Source: Aquisalinus flavus | GTDB lineage: Bacteria; Pseudomonadota; Alphaproteobacteria; Caulobacterales; Parvularculaceae | DNA length: 64,000 bases | Assembly: GCF_022559625.1 (NCBI RefSeq) | Contig: NZ_CP042288.1 | Location: 208,309 to 272,308 of the forward strand | Direction of reading: 5' to 3' | Part shown: positions 35,936-44,006 of the stretch, piece by piece | Layout: every line of letters starts with the position of its first letter | Position numbering within the stretch: position 1 is the stretch's first letter | Made by a program: the position numbers and the translations under genes | The notes under the pieces: model-generated | Database searches by the model: none | Seen by the model: the letters and a program-made list of their open reading frames with translations, nothing else | What the model was told of the DNA's origin: nothing

Positions 35936-37474
35936 ATGGATTGGCTGGCTAATGTTACGATGAGCGGGCTAGACCTTCTGGCCTCGCTCTTCGTGTTCGC
36001 GGTGGGAACTGCCTTCCTCTTGGTCATTTTCCTGTGGATTATCGACAAGACACAGACCCGGGATTCCATCCGGCACAACTTCCCGGTCGTCGGCCGTTTT
36101 CGTTATCTCTTCAGCCATCTGGGGGAGTTTTTCCGGCAGTATTTTTTTGCGCTCGACCGCGAGGAGATGCCGTTCAACCGGGCCGAGCGCGACTGGATCT
36201 ATATTTCTTCCAAAGGCGGCAACAACAATGCGCCCTTCGGCTCGACACGGAACCTGCTGACACCAGGCACCCCGATCTTCGTCCCGGCCAGCTTCGCGAC
36301 GCTGGAGTCGCAGGCCGAGGAATGCCCGCCGGTCATCTTCGGTCCGCACACCGATCATCCCTATGAAGGCAAGTCGATCATCAACGTATCGGCAATGAGC
36401 TATGGCTCCCTGTCGGCACCGGCGATCAGGGCCCTCTCCCATGGCGCGGCGCAGGCAGGCTGCTGGCTGAATACGGGCGAGGGCGGATTGTCTCCCTATC
36501 ACCTTGAGGGTAATTGCGACATCGTCTTCCAGATCGGCACGGCCAAATATGGCGCGCGCGACGAGGACGGGAATTTCTCCGAGAAAAAATTCCGCGAGAA
36601 TGCCTTGAAACCTCAGGTCAAGATGATCGAGCTGAAACTGGCCCAGGGCGCGAAACCCGGCAAGGGTGGCATTCTGCCTGCCGCGAAAGTGACGCGGGAG
36701 ATCGCCATGATCCGCGGTATCCGCCAGGGCGAGGCGTCCATCTCCCCCAACCGTCACCCCGAGATCGACAGCTTCGACGACCTTCTTGACTTCATCGTCC
36801 GCCTGCGGAAGCTTTCCGGCAAGCCGGTCGGCATCAAGACCGTCATCGGTGATTCCACCTGGCTCGATGATCTATGCGCGGCTGTGATGAAGCGTGGCGA
36901 GGAGTGTGCGCCCGATTTTATAACCCTCGATGGCGGTGATGGCGGCACAGGCGCGGCACCGCTGGCGCTGATGGACAATGTTGGCCTGACGTTGCGTGAG
37001 TCCTTGCCGATGCTCGTCGACGGTCTCGCCCGCAACGGCTTGCGCGAGCGCATCAAGGTGATCTGCTCGGGCAAGCTTGTGACTCCCGCTGAAGTTGCCT
37101 GGGCCTATTGCGCCGGGGCGGATGCCGTCAATTCTGCCCGCGGCTTCATGTTCGCGATCGGCTGTATCCAGGCGATGCGCTGTCACACCAACACCTGTCC
37201 GACCGGCGTGACGACCCACAACAAGCGCCTGCAGGCCGGGCTGAATCCGATATCGAAGGCCCAACAGGCGGCAATGTATGTGAAGAAGATCAATCAGGAT
37301 GTCGGCTATATCGCCCATTCCTGCGGCGTCCCGCATCCACGCGCGCTGCAGCGCCGCCATGTGCGGATCGTACAGGGCAATGGCCGCTCGATTTGTTATG
37401 GCGATGTCTATCCGCCCATCCAGCCGAACAAGCCTGATCAATCGCTTGAAACAGTTCTGCTGCGCCGCAGCTGA
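35936..37474 (+). CDS. FMN-binding glutamate synthase family protein
   Basis: 512 residues from ATG 35936, with GGGGGTGCGTG upstream. An N-terminal membrane helix (LLASLFVFAVGTAFLLVIFL) precedes a GltB central-type (alpha/beta)8 domain: NVSAMSYGSLSAPAIRALSH, EGGLSPYHLEGNCDIVFQIG, KPGKGGILPAAKVT, SPNRHPEIDS, LDGGDGGTGAAPL and the [3Fe-4S] Cys cluster CIQAMRCHTNTCPTGV. It lacks the glutaminase domain, so it is a stand-alone membrane-associated synthase-like enzyme whose reaction is not settled. It lies 109 bp behind gcvPB and may have its own promoter. Confidence 0.88.
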   Translation: MDWLANVTMSGLDLLASLFVFAVGTAFLLVIFLWIIDKTQTRDSIRHNFPVVGRFRYLFSHLGEFFRQYFFALDREEMPFNRAERDWIYISSKGGNNNAPFGSTRNLLTPGTPIFVPASFATLESQAEECPPVIFGPHTDHPYEGKSIINVSAMSYGSLSAPAIRALSHGAAQAGCWLNTGEGGLSPYHLEGNCDIVFQIGTAKYGARDEDGNFSEKKFRENALKPQVKMIELKLAQGAKPGKGGILPAAKVTREIAMIRGIRQGEASISPNRHPEIDSFDDLLDFIVRLRKLSGKPVGIKTVIGDSTWLDDLCAAVMKRGEECAPDFITLDGGDGGTGAAPLALMDNVGLTLRESLPMLVDGLARNGLRERIKVICSGKLVTPAEVAWAYCAGADAVNSARGFMFAIGCIQAMRCHTNTCPTGVTTHNKRLQAGLNPISKAQQAAMYVKKINQDVGYIAHSCGVPHPRALQRRHVRIVQGNGRSICYGDVYPPIQPNKPDQSLETVLLRRS

Positions 37475-37525
37475 TTGGCTGTGGATCATCCTGACCATCA
37501 CGGCAAGTCGTGCTAGCCTTCATGG

Positions 37526-38575
37526 ATGACTGGCATTCATACTGCGGCCATGACAGACGATATCTGGAACGACACCCCTTCCGTGCCGGTCTACCATGAT
37601 GTCGACCGGGCGCTTTTTGAAAACGAGATCAAGCCGGCCAATTGCCCGGTGCTGATGAAGGGTCTTGGTGCTCATTGGCCCCTGGTCGAAAAAGGCAGGC
37701 AGGGGCCGGAAGCCCTTGCTGCCTATCTCCGGTCTCACGCCAATACCCAGCCGGTCCAGGCCTTTATCGGGGCCGCTGCGATCGAGGGGCGGTTTGCCTA
37801 TACGGACGATCTGAAAGGCTTCAATTTCGAGCGGCAGGCGATGCCTGTCGGCGACCTGCTCGACGCCCTGCTGGCGCGGCTGGATGAGGAAGGCGATGCA
37901 CTCTATGCCGGTGGCATACCGGTGCCAGCCCATCTGCCGACCATGGATGCGGACAACCCGATGCCGCTGCTCGAACCCGGCTCCGACCGGCTCGTCTCCG
38001 CCTGGATCGGCAACCGCACGCGCATCCCGGCGCATTGGGACCTGCCGCAGAATATCGCCGTCGTCGCCGCCGGCCGCCGCCGCTATACGCTGTTCCCCAT
38101 AGAACAGGTGGCAAATCTCTATGTCGGTCCGCTCGACCTGACCCTCGCCGGGCAACCTTCAAGCCTTGTCGATTTCCATGCGCCGGATTTCGGGCGTTTC
38201 CCGAAATTCCGGGAGGCCATGAAGGCCGCGCAGATCGCCGATCTCGAACCCGGCGATGCTGTCTATGTGCCGCCGATGTGGTGGCACCATGTGGAGAGCT
38301 TCACGTCGTTTGGCATGCTGATGAATTACTGGTGGCGCGAAGGGCCGGACTATATGGTGACGCCGTTTTTCACGCTCCTCCATGCCCTGACGACCCTGCG
38401 CGACCTGCCGGCGCCGGAAAGAGCGGCCTGGCGGGTGATGTTCGACCACTACATCTTCCGGCTCGATGGCGAGCCGATGGACCACGTGCCGATGGACGCC
38501 CGCGGCATCTTTGCCGACATGACCCCTGATAATTTGCGCCGCCTCAAAGGGTTTCTGGCCAGCAAGCTGCAGTAG
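37526..38575 (+). CDS. Cupin-like (JmjC/Cupin_8) oxygenase
   Basis: 349 residues from ATG 37526; an ATG at 37550 is equally plausible since neither has a strong binding site. The metal triad is visible: RIPAHWDLPQNIAVVAAGRR gives His170 and Asp172, and VYVPPMWWHHVESF gives His254. The NCPVLMKGLGAHWPLV start also fits Cupin_8 proteins. Family members are Fe(II)/2-oxoglutarate hydroxylases acting on proteins or small molecules; the substrate is unknown. It lies 51 bp after the glutamate synthase gene. Confidence 0.82.
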   Translation: MTGIHTAAMTDDIWNDTPSVPVYHDVDRALFENEIKPANCPVLMKGLGAHWPLVEKGRQGPEALAAYLRSHANTQPVQAFIGAAAIEGRFAYTDDLKGFNFERQAMPVGDLLDALLARLDEEGDALYAGGIPVPAHLPTMDADNPMPLLEPGSDRLVSAWIGNRTRIPAHWDLPQNIAVVAAGRRRYTLFPIEQVANLYVGPLDLTLAGQPSSLVDFHAPDFGRFPKFREAMKAAQIADLEPGDAVYVPPMWWHHVESFTSFGMLMNYWWREGPDYMVTPFFTLLHALTTLRDLPAPERAAWRVMFDHYIFRLDGEPMDHVPMDARGIFADMTPDNLRRLKGFLASKLQ

Positions 38576-38600
38576 CCGGTCGCGAAAGTTCGTGGCCTGA

Positions 38601-39815
38601 TCAGGGAAGAAACGGGTCCTCGATCATCTGGGCAGATCGTAACCAGAATTCCTCGTCAAAGCCCGGGATTTCCAGGTTGGCGATGAACTGGCGGGCGCCG
38701 GCTTCCCAGTTGAACTTCATCGAATGCTGGCGGCAGGCTTCCGGGTCGCGATTTTCCAGCGCCGTCATGCACGCCGTTTTCAGATCCTCGTCAAGGCAGC
38801 CGGCACCGGCGGGGGCATCGGCCATGATCTCCGCGGGGCCACGCACCGGATAGGCGGCCACCGGCACGCCGCAGGCGAGCGCCTCGACATTGACGAGACC
38901 GAATGTGTCCGTGCGGGACGGGAAGACGAAGACGTCCGTCGCTGAATAGTACTTTACCAGCTCCTCGCCAAACTGCGGCCCGGCGAAGTGGACGTTCTTG
39001 CCCTTGTACTTGACCCTGAGTTCGGCCTCCTGCGGCCCGGCGCCGACCAGCACCTTGGTGCCCGGGAGGTCGAGATCGAGGAAATCCTCCAGCGACTTCT
39101 CGACGGCGAGGCGTCCGACATAGGTGAAAATCGGTTTGGGCAGGTCTGCCATCACGTCTGACGGGGTCGGCTTGAAGATCTTGGTGTCAACCCCGCGCGC
39201 CCAGAGTTTCATATTGGTGAAGCCGCGGCCCTCCAGTTCGTCCATCAGGCCGGGCGTTGCGACCATCATCGTCTCGCCATGCTTGTGGAAGTCCCTCAGC
39301 AGGGCATAGCCCCACTCGACCGGGAAGCGGAACCGCTCATAGGTGTATTCGGCAAAGCGGGTGTGAAAGCTGGTCGTATAGGGATAGGACCGGCGGCGGC
39401 AGAAGCGCCGGGCGGCACGGCCGAGGGGACCCTCGGTCGCGATATGAACCGCATCCGGCTTGAAGTCGTTGATCATCTTGGCAACCTTGCGGTTGGGGAA
39501 CAGCGACAGCCGGATTTCGGGATAGGTCGGCATCGGCATCGACTTGAAGTCGAGCGGCGTGATGTACATCACCTTGTTGCCCTTGGCCGTGAGGATACGC
39601 CCGAGCGTGTCGAGGGTGGTCACCACGCCGTTGAGTTGCGGTTTCCAGGCATCGGTAACGATCACGATCTTCAGTCCGCTTTCCGGATTTGGCATCGTGA
39701 ATTTCTGTTTTGCCCGTGTCAGCCGGGCCATCCCCGCGCCCAGACGGTTCAGGGCACCCCGCTTCTTGCTGGTGGTAGCGGTTTCGGCCTCTGTCGGTTT
39801 ATCTGTTTCCGTCAT
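38601..39815 (-). CDS. GT4-family glycosyltransferase
   Basis: 404 residues from ATG 39815 (GGAAGG upstream). A basic Lys/Arg-rich leader precedes a GT-B fold: KIVIVTDAWKPQLNGVVTTL near residue 49, SFHTRFAEYTYERF, FTYVGRLAVEKSLEDFLDLD and FPSRTDTFGLVNVEALACGV with the GT4 EX7E-like end. The closest themes are SqdX- and MgtA-type transferases that add sugars to diacylglycerol or phosphatidylinositol. A glycolipid role is plausible, not shown. It is membrane-associated on the cytoplasmic side. Confidence 0.85.
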   Translation of the reverse strand: MTETDKPTEAETATTSKKRGALNRLGAGMARLTRAKQKFTMPNPESGLKIVIVTDAWKPQLNGVVTTLDTLGRILTAKGNKVMYITPLDFKSMPMPTYPEIRLSLFPNRKVAKMINDFKPDAVHIATEGPLGRAARRFCRRRSYPYTTSFHTRFAEYTYERFRFPVEWGYALLRDFHKHGETMMVATPGLMDELEGRGFTNMKLWARGVDTKIFKPTPSDVMADLPKPIFTYVGRLAVEKSLEDFLDLDLPGTKVLVGAGPQEAELRVKYKGKNVHFAGPQFGEELVKYYSATDVFVFPSRTDTFGLVNVEALACGVPVAAYPVRGPAEIMADAPAGAGCLDEDLKTACMTALENRDPEACRQHSMKFNWEAGARQFIANLEIPGFDEEFWLRSAQMIEDPFLP

Positions 39816-39940
39816 TCAAACCTTCCGGGTGAGTCGTTTCAGGCATAGTACTGCCAAAAGCAGTCGCGGCAAATCCAATTCTCCGAGCGCAAAAACTCGT
39901 TAAGTCTAGAATTCATACTGAGTATTTAGCATAAAAAACC

Positions 39941-39968
39941 TTAGAAGGTGTCTAAAGTGACATATAAT
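39941..39968 (+). promoter_or_regulatory. Candidate sigma-70 promoter of the small RNA
   Basis: TTAGAA (39941-39946), 16 bp, TATAAT (39963-39968). The -10 is a perfect consensus in an AT-rich stretch unusual for this window. No protein gene follows on this strand before the terminator at 40115. Confidence 0.4.
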
Positions 39969-39974
39969 ATCAAC

Positions 39975-40143
39975 CTATATGAAATAAATGGCGGTTTGTG
40001 TCTTTGTACTGTTGCGCCGCAAAATTGCTATCGCGTGCCTAAAAAAAATGAGTACTATCATAGTCGACGTTTCGACGTCATGCCCTTCCTGGGCGTTTCC
40101 TCCCTATTAAACTTGCCGCGGCTCTGAGCCGCGGCTTTTTTTT
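39975..40143 (+). ncRNA. Candidate small RNA
   Basis: A gene-free, AT-rich gap of 387 bp ends on the plus strand in a classic terminator with eight T. Upstream of it are a UUCG-tetraloop hairpin (GACGT, TTCG, ACGTC; 40066-40079), a second hairpin GCCC-TTCCT-GGGC (40082-40094) and an unpaired TTTCCTCCCT. The CCTCC-type bases resemble anti-Shine-Dalgarno loops of known alphaproteobacterial regulatory RNAs. Inverted nonamers CTATCATAG (40055-40063) and CTATGATAG (40148-40156) bracket the structured part. The 5' end is uncertain (39975 or closer to 40040). The family is unrecognised. Confidence 0.5.
40115..40143 (+). terminator. Intrinsic terminator with eight T in the 39.8-40.2 kb gap
   Basis: GCCGCGGCTC, T, GAGCCGCGGC then TTTTTTTT. 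The T run is only on the plus strand, on which no upstream protein gene exists, so it implies a transcript from the gap itself. The GT4 gene on the minus strand is transcribed away from it. Confidence 0.85.
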
Positions 40144-40202
40144 GGGGCTATGATAGCGCTCCCGCCCGAAGCGGGCGCAAGTATCGTTCTCCAATCCAGG
40201 GT

Positions 40203-41117
40203 CTATTCGGCCGCCTGCCGCACGGTGAGGGCGCCAGGGTCTATTTTCAGAAAGTCAGCGAAGATTGCGGTCAGGGCAGAGCGCAGCACGGTGAAACCTG
40301 CTGTGCGGGTGATGCGCGCCTCGTCGAGATAGAGGCTGCGATTGATTTCGATCTGCAGCACGTGGACGCCGCCTGCCGGATTGCCGTAATACTGGGTGAC
40401 ATGGCCGCCGGCATAGGGGGCGTTCTGAGCCACCGCGTAACCCTGATCGTTGAGCAGTCCCTGGACGAGGCTCACCAGCGCCGGCGAGCAGGACGCGCCG
40501 TAGCGATCGCCCAGCACGAAGTCGACATTGCTTTTGCGCTGCCTGTTCCAGACATGGCGCGACGGCATCGAGTGGCAATCGATCAGGATGGCGCAGCCGA
40601 AGCGGTCCATGCTCTCGTCAATCAGCTCCTGCAGCGCGACGTGATAGGGCCGGTAATAGTGTTGGAGCCGCCGTTCGCTCTCCGACAGTGGCAGTTTCTT
40701 GCGATAGATCGACAGGCCATCGGCGGCGAGGCGGGGAATGACCCCGAACCCGGCAAGCACGCGGTTCGATCGGGTATCGCTGTCCGACGACAACTGTTCG
40801 GCAAAAATCAGCGGATCGAGCTCATTCGCTGCCCGGTTCACATCAACGAATGCGCGCGGGAACAGCGCCTTCAGGAACGGCGCGCCCAGCCCCGGCACCA
40901 TGTCGACAAGCAGGTCGACATAGCTGTCTTCGGACCGGCGCAGCGTGTGCAGGTCGAGAACGCTGTCCTTCAAAAAGGCGGCGGGATAGCGGCGGCCGGA
41001 ATGGGGCGAGGCGAAAATGAAGGGCGCTGACCACTGTACGGGCCGCACGATTTCTATCGGGGCAAAACGCTCCTGCATGTCGTGGCCGGTCAGCCTGTCT
41101 GTCGGTCGCGAAGCCAT
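40203..41117 (-). CDS. N-formylglutamate amidohydrolase family protein
   Basis: 304 residues starting MASRPTDRLTGHDM. It carries FGase motifs: FIFASPHSGRRYPAAFL with the metal His, RRSEDSYVDLLVD, LFPRAFVDVNRAANELDP, ILIDCHSMPSRH and VLQIEINRSLYLDE. These zinc amidases cleave N-formyl-L-glutamate at the end of histidine degradation, but no hut genes are nearby, so another N-acyl amino acid is possible. It is divergent from cpdR with a 222-bp gap; the same neighbour pair is known from Caulobacter relatives, to the best of my recollection. Confidence 0.88.
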   Translation of the reverse strand: MASRPTDRLTGHDMQERFAPIEIVRPVQWSAPFIFASPHSGRRYPAAFLKDSVLDLHTLRRSEDSYVDLLVDMVPGLGAPFLKALFPRAFVDVNRAANELDPLIFAEQLSSDSDTRSNRVLAGFGVIPRLAADGLSIYRKKLPLSESERRLQHYYRPYHVALQELIDESMDRFGCAILIDCHSMPSRHVWNRQRKSNVDFVLGDRYGASCSPALVSLVQGLLNDQGYAVAQNAPYAGGHVTQYYGNPAGGVHVLQIEINRSLYLDEARITRTAGFTVLRSALTAIFADFLKIDPGALTVRQAAE

Positions 41118-41251
41118 GATCCTGATCTAGCAGCCTTATGCCGTTTTGGCAGCATGTTTTCCGTCGGTTTCATAAAGGCACTCATTTGCCCGGCGAATCA
41201 ATAACGGTTTGGGGAAAAAGAGCCTGCCCACAGGAGATGAGTGACTGCCAA

Positions 41252-41266
41252 TTAAGAGCGTGTTAA
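41252..41266 (+). promoter_or_regulatory. CtrA-type binding site upstream of cpdR
   Basis: TTAAGAGCGTGTTAA, an exact TTAA-N7-TTAA, the full CtrA consensus. It lies 73 bp before the cpdR ATG, in the range of Caulobacter promoters controlled by CtrA. CpdR itself governs CtrA degradation, so this would close a feedback loop. Confidence 0.65.
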
Positions 41267-41339
41267 GCCTGATCGGTCTATCAAGGGCAGCGAAAAAAAC
41301 ATAATGTCTGTGTGACGACCACTAGAGGGTGACTTGAGT

Positions 41340-41699
41340 ATGGCGGCGATCCTGTTGGCAGAAGACGATGAGAGCATGCGCTCTTTTCTGAAAAAAGCGC
41401 TGGAAAAAGCGGGCCATAGCGTGGTCGACGCAGGCCAGGGGGATGAGGCGCTGACCGAATTGCAGTTGCGCGAATTCGACCTGTTGCTGACCGATATCGT
41501 CATGCCGGTCATGGACGGCATCGAACTGGCGCGCCGTGCTTCCGAAATCGATCCCGACATGAAGATCATGTTCATCACCGGCTTTGCCGCCGTCGCGCTG
41601 AACCCGGCCAACAGAGCGCCAGAAGACGCCAAGGTGCTGTCCAAGCCGTTCCACCTCAAGGATCTCGTCAACGAGGTCGACCGCATGATCGCTGCCTGA
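41340..41699 (+). CDS. cpdR: Response regulator CpdR
   Basis: 119 residues, a single receiver domain. MAAILLAEDDESMRSFLKKA matches the start of Caulobacter CpdR; the acidic pocket AEDD, phospho-acceptor Asp52 in LLLTDIVMPVMDG, and the Lys in VLSKPFHLKDLVNEVD are intact. Unphosphorylated CpdR primes ClpXP at the cell pole for degradation of CtrA and other proteins. I chose ATG 41340 since it gives the CpdR start; the TTG at 41334 has a closer GAGGG site. The CtrA box upstream and the terminator at 41730 define a single-gene unit. Confidence 0.93.
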   Translation: MAAILLAEDDESMRSFLKKALEKAGHSVVDAGQGDEALTELQLREFDLLLTDIVMPVMDGIELARRASEIDPDMKIMFITGFAAVALNPANRAPEDAKVLSKPFHLKDLVNEVDRMIAA

Positions 41700-41729
41700 G
41701 ACAGGACTTCTGGATCGAAGAAACCGGCA

Positions 41730-41759
41730 GGGCGGCAATGTGCTGCCCTTTTTCTTTTT
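41730..41759 (+). terminator. Intrinsic terminator after cpdR
   Basis: GGGCGGCA, ATG, TGCTGCCC (one G-U pair) then TTTTTCTTTTT, 30 bp after the cpdR stop. Confidence 0.88.
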
Positions 41760-41859
41760 GGGCCGTTCCGGCAGTTTTTTCGGGTTGCAATCGGTAAATC
41801 CCCGCGCTAATACCCATCGCTCCGGCGGCCATCGTTCCGCCTGGCCTTGATGGTGTGAC

Positions 41860-41934
41860 GGGCGTATAGCTCAGTGGTAGAGCGCTACCTTGACATGGTA
41901 GAAGTCCGTAGTTCGATCCTACGTACGCCCACCA
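41860..41934 (+). tRNA. tRNA-Val (anticodon GAC)
   Basis: A 75-nt cloverleaf. The acceptor stem GGGCGTA/TACGCCC pairs perfectly; the D arm reads AGCTCAGTGGTAGAGC, the anticodon arm CTACCTTGACATGGTAG with GAC, and the T arm CGTAGTTCGATCCTACG. Discriminator A and an encoded CCA follow (41931-41934). Confidence 0.97.
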
Positions 41935-42015
41935 CCCTTCGCCTTCTGATTCGGGTGGCACAGCCATCCCAGGCGATATAGGCGAAGGAGTGCGCCCCGA
42001 AGCCTTGGCGAAGGG
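41935..42015. repeat. Nested palindromic element between tRNA-Val and the GIY-YIG gene
   Basis: Outer arms CCCTTCGCC (41935-41943) and GGCGAAGGG (42007-42015) and inner arms TTCGGG (41950-41955) and CCCGAA (41997-42002) surround GGTGGCACAGCCATCC. Such palindromes commonly precede small GIY-YIG genes in alphaproteobacteria. The 20 bases at 41996-42015 recur exactly, in reverse complement, at 63391-63410. Confidence 0.75.
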
Positions 42016-42028
42016 GGGCTATTCTCAG

Positions 42029-42270
42029 ATGTATCACGTTTATCTGATCCGCAGTACTTCGAGCCCTGATCAAAAATATGTGGGGTTCACCGAGGACTTA
42101 CAGCAGCGTGTGAAGGCCCATATGCAGGCCAGTCCCGACATACGTCGAAATATGTTCCTTGGAAGCTGGTCGGCTATCCTGCTTTCGAATCCAAGGAAAA
42201 GGCCTTGGCTTTCGAAAGATATCTGAAGTCAGGATCGGGACAGGCATTCGCTGCCAAGCGCTTCTGGTAG
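42029..42270 (+). pseudogene. GIY-YIG nuclease-like gene with a frameshift
   Basis: ATG 42029 (AAGGGGGGCT upstream) starts MYHVYLIRSTSSPDQKYVGF, a typical small UPF0213-like GIY-YIG protein. After about residue 35 the first frame loses similarity and stops at 42224. The +1 frame from about 42133 then continues RHTSKYVPWKLVGYPAFESK and KALAFERYLKSGSGQAFAAK to the normal RFW end and stop at 42268. Together they make one full-length protein, so about one base is missing near 42128-42134 (GCCAGTCCC for an expected GCNAAGTCCC). It is a recent pseudogene, a sequencing error, or less likely a programmed shift. Confidence 0.85.
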
Positions 42271-42357
42271 GCCTACGGCTCCCAGTGGCGCAGCCATTCT
42301 TCTATTCTCCTCAAAAACAGATGGCCATGTTGCACTGCAACGTCTAAGGCTTCCTCC

Positions 42358-43956
42358 ATGCTGAAAATCACCAATCTCGACTATCGTGTCGATGCCCGCC
42401 CGCTTTTCGAAAATGCCACGGCCCATATCGCGCCGGGCTGGAAGGTCGGGCTGGTCGGCCGCAACGGCACGGGCAAGTCGACCCTGTTACGGATCATCCG
42501 GGAGGAAATCGCCAAGCCGTCGCCGGACAGCTCGGTGAAGATGCAGAACCGCGCCCGGCTCGGCTGGGTCGCGCAGGAAGTCGAGGCCAGCGACGAGACC
42601 ATTCTGGAGGTCGTGCTGGCCGCCGATGAGGAACGCCACCGGCTGATGCAGGAAGTGGAAACGGCGACCGACCCCGACAGGATCTCCGACATTCATACAC
42701 GGCTTCTCGATATCGATGCGTGGACGGCAGAAGCGCGCGCCGCCTCGGTCCTGACCGGCCTCGGTTTTACCAATGACGATCTCTACCGCTCGACCCGCGA
42801 ATTCTCCGGCGGCTGGCGCATGCGCGCGGCCCTTGCCGGCGTGCTGTTTTCCCAGCCCGACCTGTTGCTGCTCGATGAGCCGACCAACTATCTCGACCTG
42901 GAAGGCGCGGCGTGGCTGGAAGGCTATATCCAGCGCTATCCGTACACAGTCATTATCGTCTCCCATGACCGCGACCTGCTGAACCGCTGCGTTACCCACA
43001 CGATGGCGCTGGAGCACCGACAATTGTCGATCTGCCCCGGCGGCTATGATGCCTGGCTGAACCTGCGCGCGGCCAAGGTCGCCCAACTGGAGAGCCAGCG
43101 GGCCAAGCAGGACGCCGATCGCGCCCACCTCCAGTCCTTCGTCGACCGGTTCAAGGCTCAGGCCTCCAAGGCGCGGCAGGCCCAGTCGCGGGTCAAGATG
43201 CTGGAAAAGATGCAGGACATTTCCATTCCGCTGGCAGAGCGCACGGTGCCGTTCAATTTTCCCGCGCCGAAGGATCAGATGTCGCCGCCAATGCTGCAAT
43301 TGCACGATGCCGATCTCGGCTATGGCAAGGACGCGAAAATACTCTCCGGCGTGGACCTGCGGGTCGATCCGGATGATCGCATCGCCATTGTCGGCACGAA
43401 CGGGCAGGGCAAGACCACGCTTGTCAAGTCGATCGCGCGGCGCCTGCCGCTGATGGCCGGCGAATGCACTGCCGCCAGCGCCCTGCGTGTAGGCTATTTC
43501 TCGCAGGACCAGCTGGACGAGCTGACCCCCGGCCACACCGTGCTGGAACATGTCGCCGAGGCACTGCCCAAGGGTACGCCGGTCGGCAAGCAGCGCGCGA
43601 CGGCAGCGCAGATGGGCTTTTCCAACGAAAAGGTCGATACGGCGGTCGAGAAACTGTCGGGCGGCGAGAAGGTGCGCCTGCTGCTCGGGCTGATGTCGCT
43701 CGACAAGCCGCATATCCTGATCCTCGACGAGCCGACCTCCCACCTCGATATCGACAGCCGCGAGGCGCTGATCTACGCGATCAACGATTTCAAGGGCGCG
43801 GTCCTGCTGATCACCCACGACGTTTTCCTGGCAGAGGCGACAGCCGACCAGCTGTGGCTGGTCAAGGATGGCCGGGCGAGCGTTTATGATGGTGACCTCA
43901 ACGATTACCGCGCGCTGGTGACCCAGGCCGACAGAAGCAAGAACAAGGTCGCATAA
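42358..43956 (+). CDS. ABC-F family ATP-binding protein
   Basis: 532 residues with two fused ATPase domains and no membrane helices. Domain 1: Walker A GRNGTGKST, signature FSGGWRMRA, Walker B LLLLDEPTNYLDL. A charged linker (about 240-300, KARQAQSRVKMLEKMQ) is the ABC-F P-site tRNA-interaction motif region. Domain 2: GTNGQGKTT, LSGGEKVRL, ILDEPTSHLDI. Relatives such as Uup and EttA act on ribosomes; the subtype is not certain. No strong binding site precedes the ATG. A bidirectional terminator follows. Confidence 0.93.
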   Translation: MLKITNLDYRVDARPLFENATAHIAPGWKVGLVGRNGTGKSTLLRIIREEIAKPSPDSSVKMQNRARLGWVAQEVEASDETILEVVLAADEERHRLMQEVETATDPDRISDIHTRLLDIDAWTAEARAASVLTGLGFTNDDLYRSTREFSGGWRMRAALAGVLFSQPDLLLLDEPTNYLDLEGAAWLEGYIQRYPYTVIIVSHDRDLLNRCVTHTMALEHRQLSICPGGYDAWLNLRAAKVAQLESQRAKQDADRAHLQSFVDRFKAQASKARQAQSRVKMLEKMQDISIPLAERTVPFNFPAPKDQMSPPMLQLHDADLGYGKDAKILSGVDLRVDPDDRIAIVGTNGQGKTTLVKSIARRLPLMAGECTAASALRVGYFSQDQLDELTPGHTVLEHVAEALPKGTPVGKQRATAAQMGFSNEKVDTAVEKLSGGEKVRLLLGLMSLDKPHILILDEPTSHLDIDSREALIYAINDFKGAVLLITHDVFLAEATADQLWLVKDGRASVYDGDLNDYRALVTQADRSKNKVA

Positions 43957-43957
43957 A

Positions 43958-43990
43958 AATACCCGCGCTGTGTGGCGCGGGTATTACTTT
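43958..43990. terminator. Bidirectional intrinsic terminator
   Basis: AATACCCGCGC, loop TGTGTG, GCGCGGGTATT: 11 of 11 pairs, with AAAAA before and ACTTTT after. It sits between the convergent ABC-F and GH9 stops and can serve both. Confidence 0.85.
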
Positions 43991-44006
43991 TACGCGGTTG
44001 GAAAGA

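Noticed and set aside
42029..42226. Intact short GIY-YIG gene ending at 42226
   Set aside because: The conserved second half is in the next frame, so the short frame is a truncated product.
42487..43818. 443-codon open frame on the minus strand
   Set aside because: Antisense shadow of the ABC-F gene.
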